Shown: positions 60,767 to 61,150 of the stretch, one piece after another
How positions within the stretch are numbered: the first letter of the stretch is position 1
Layout of the letters: every line of letters starts with the position of its first letter
NCBI GenBank assembly: GCA_038562555.1
Contig: JBCFBK010000035.1
Location: 1-61,150 of the forward strand
Reading direction: 5' to 3'
Source: JBCFBK01 sp038562555
GTDB taxonomy: Bacteria; Bacteroidota; Bacteroidia; Bacteroidales; Prolixibacteraceae
DNA: 61,150 nucleotides
Translations under genes and position numbers: made by a program
Notes under the pieces: generated by a model
The model's input: only the letters and a program-made list of their open reading frames with translations
What the model was told of the DNA's origin: nothing
Database searches by the model: none

Positions 60767-61150
60767 ATTTCTCCCGTGAAAACGAATACGGGAAATCTGC
60801 TTCCTTTGTTCCCCTGCTTTTGTTGGGCCCGCTTCCCATGTCGAAGTGAATGACCGCACCTTGTTGCAGATCCTGAAATTTAAAATAGTTTTTGCCGTAT
60901 GTCTTGTTGTTCAGGGTGATGCTTTGAACATACCTGTTATCCGGCCCGTTTTTTGGAGCATTTATCGCGATGGTCTTCCCGTTTTCGAGGGTCACGCTGA
61001 TCTTTTTGAACAGTGGAGCTCCGATCACATATTCGTCGACCGCCGGCGTGACGGGGTAAAAACCCATCGCACTGAACACATACCAGGCCGACGTCTGCCC
61101 ATTGTCCTCGTCACCGCAATAGCCGTCTGCATCGGGTGTATAAAGACGAT
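60765..61150 (-). CDS. C-terminal part of a GH92 alpha-mannosidase, 5' end outside window
   Basis: Only the last ~128 residues are present; the frame is open to the window edge. The segment YTPDADGYCGDEDNGQTSAW followed by YVFSAMGFYPVTP carries the GH92 motif with the acidic GDEDNGQ loop that holds catalytic Asp/Glu and calcium ligands. The end (YVIGAPLFKKISVTLENGKT...GAVIHFDMGSGPN) is the usual C-terminal sandwich. GH92 enzymes are calcium-dependent exo-alpha-mannosidases acting on N-glycans or yeast mannan. Confidence 0.92.
   Translation of the reverse strand, partial: RLYTPDADGYCGDEDNGQTSAWYVFSAMGFYPVTPAVDEYVIGAPLFKKISVTLENGKTIAINAPKNGPDNRYVQSITLNNKTYGKNYFKFQDLQQGAVIHFDMGSGPNKSRGTKEADFPYSFSREK

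Noticed and set aside
1..61150. CRISPR arrays, tRNA or rRNA genes, insertion sequences, prophage
   Set aside because: No spaced direct repeats, cloverleaf or rRNA-like sequence, transposase or phage gene was found on either strand by reading.

Overview
The window reads as a Bacteroidota chromosome, probably an anaerobic or facultative glycan degrader (a Marinilabiliales-like member is my guess, not shown by the sequence). The signs are three SusC/SusD pairs, each with its own ECF sigma factor and FecR anti-sigma factor, many secreted or lipoprotein glycosidases and sulfatases, TAnnTTTG-type -7 promoter boxes and weak Shine-Dalgarno signals. No rRNA, tRNA, CRISPR array, insertion sequence or phage gene was seen.

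Layout. 1-543: end of a secreted F5/8-type protein and its terminator. 561-2914: a shortened HTH antitoxin-like gene, then a BlaI-type repressor with an M56 (BlaR1-like) membrane peptidase behind three evenly spaced operator palindromes. 3141-6200: two tandem lipoproteins (kelch; fibronectin III). 6215-26363: PUL 1, on the minus strand: sigma, FecR, SusC, SusD, BNR_4 propeller, GH105, a broken gene, sulfatase, acetylesterase-like protein, sulfatase, then a GH29 fucosidase, a galactosidase remnant and a GH106-type rhamnosidase. 26441-33655: PUL 2, minus strand: sigma, FecR, SusC, SusD and no enzyme of its own. 33701-40139: a three-gene unit encoding a glycyl-radical-enzyme activase, a divergent glycyl radical enzyme (GRE) and a trypsin-phospholipase D fusion. 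40391-43073: a GH3 glycosidase. 43162-58509: PUL 3, plus strand: sigma, FecR, SusC, SusD, an unclassified glycosidase-like protein, an Asp-rich secreted protein, a PQQ dehydrogenase fused to cytochrome c, and a DoxX-TIM-barrel fusion. 58514-61150: an AONS-family enzyme, a ROK kinase and the end of a GH92 mannosidase.

How they work together. PUL 1 has the parts for an anionic, sulfated, deoxyhexose- and uronate-containing glycan: two formylglycine sulfatases, an unsaturated-uronyl hydrolase, a BNR_4 propeller (a fold shared with ulvan lyases and GH145), a rhamnosidase and a fucosidase. An ulvan- or rhamnan-like substrate is the leading inference. PUL 3 couples glycan uptake to what looks like periplasmic, quinone-linked oxidation.

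The best candidate for an undescribed system is the trypsin-PLD / GRE / activase unit. Its genes are 10-20 bases apart, all expected catalytic residues are visible, and no carbon-catabolic or microcompartment genes accompany it. At least four genes in the window are deletion remnants (HTH, galactosidase tail, Tat-signal gene, MFS start), so the region has been rearranged recently. Hairpins recur between fecR and susC and after susD in all three PULs.
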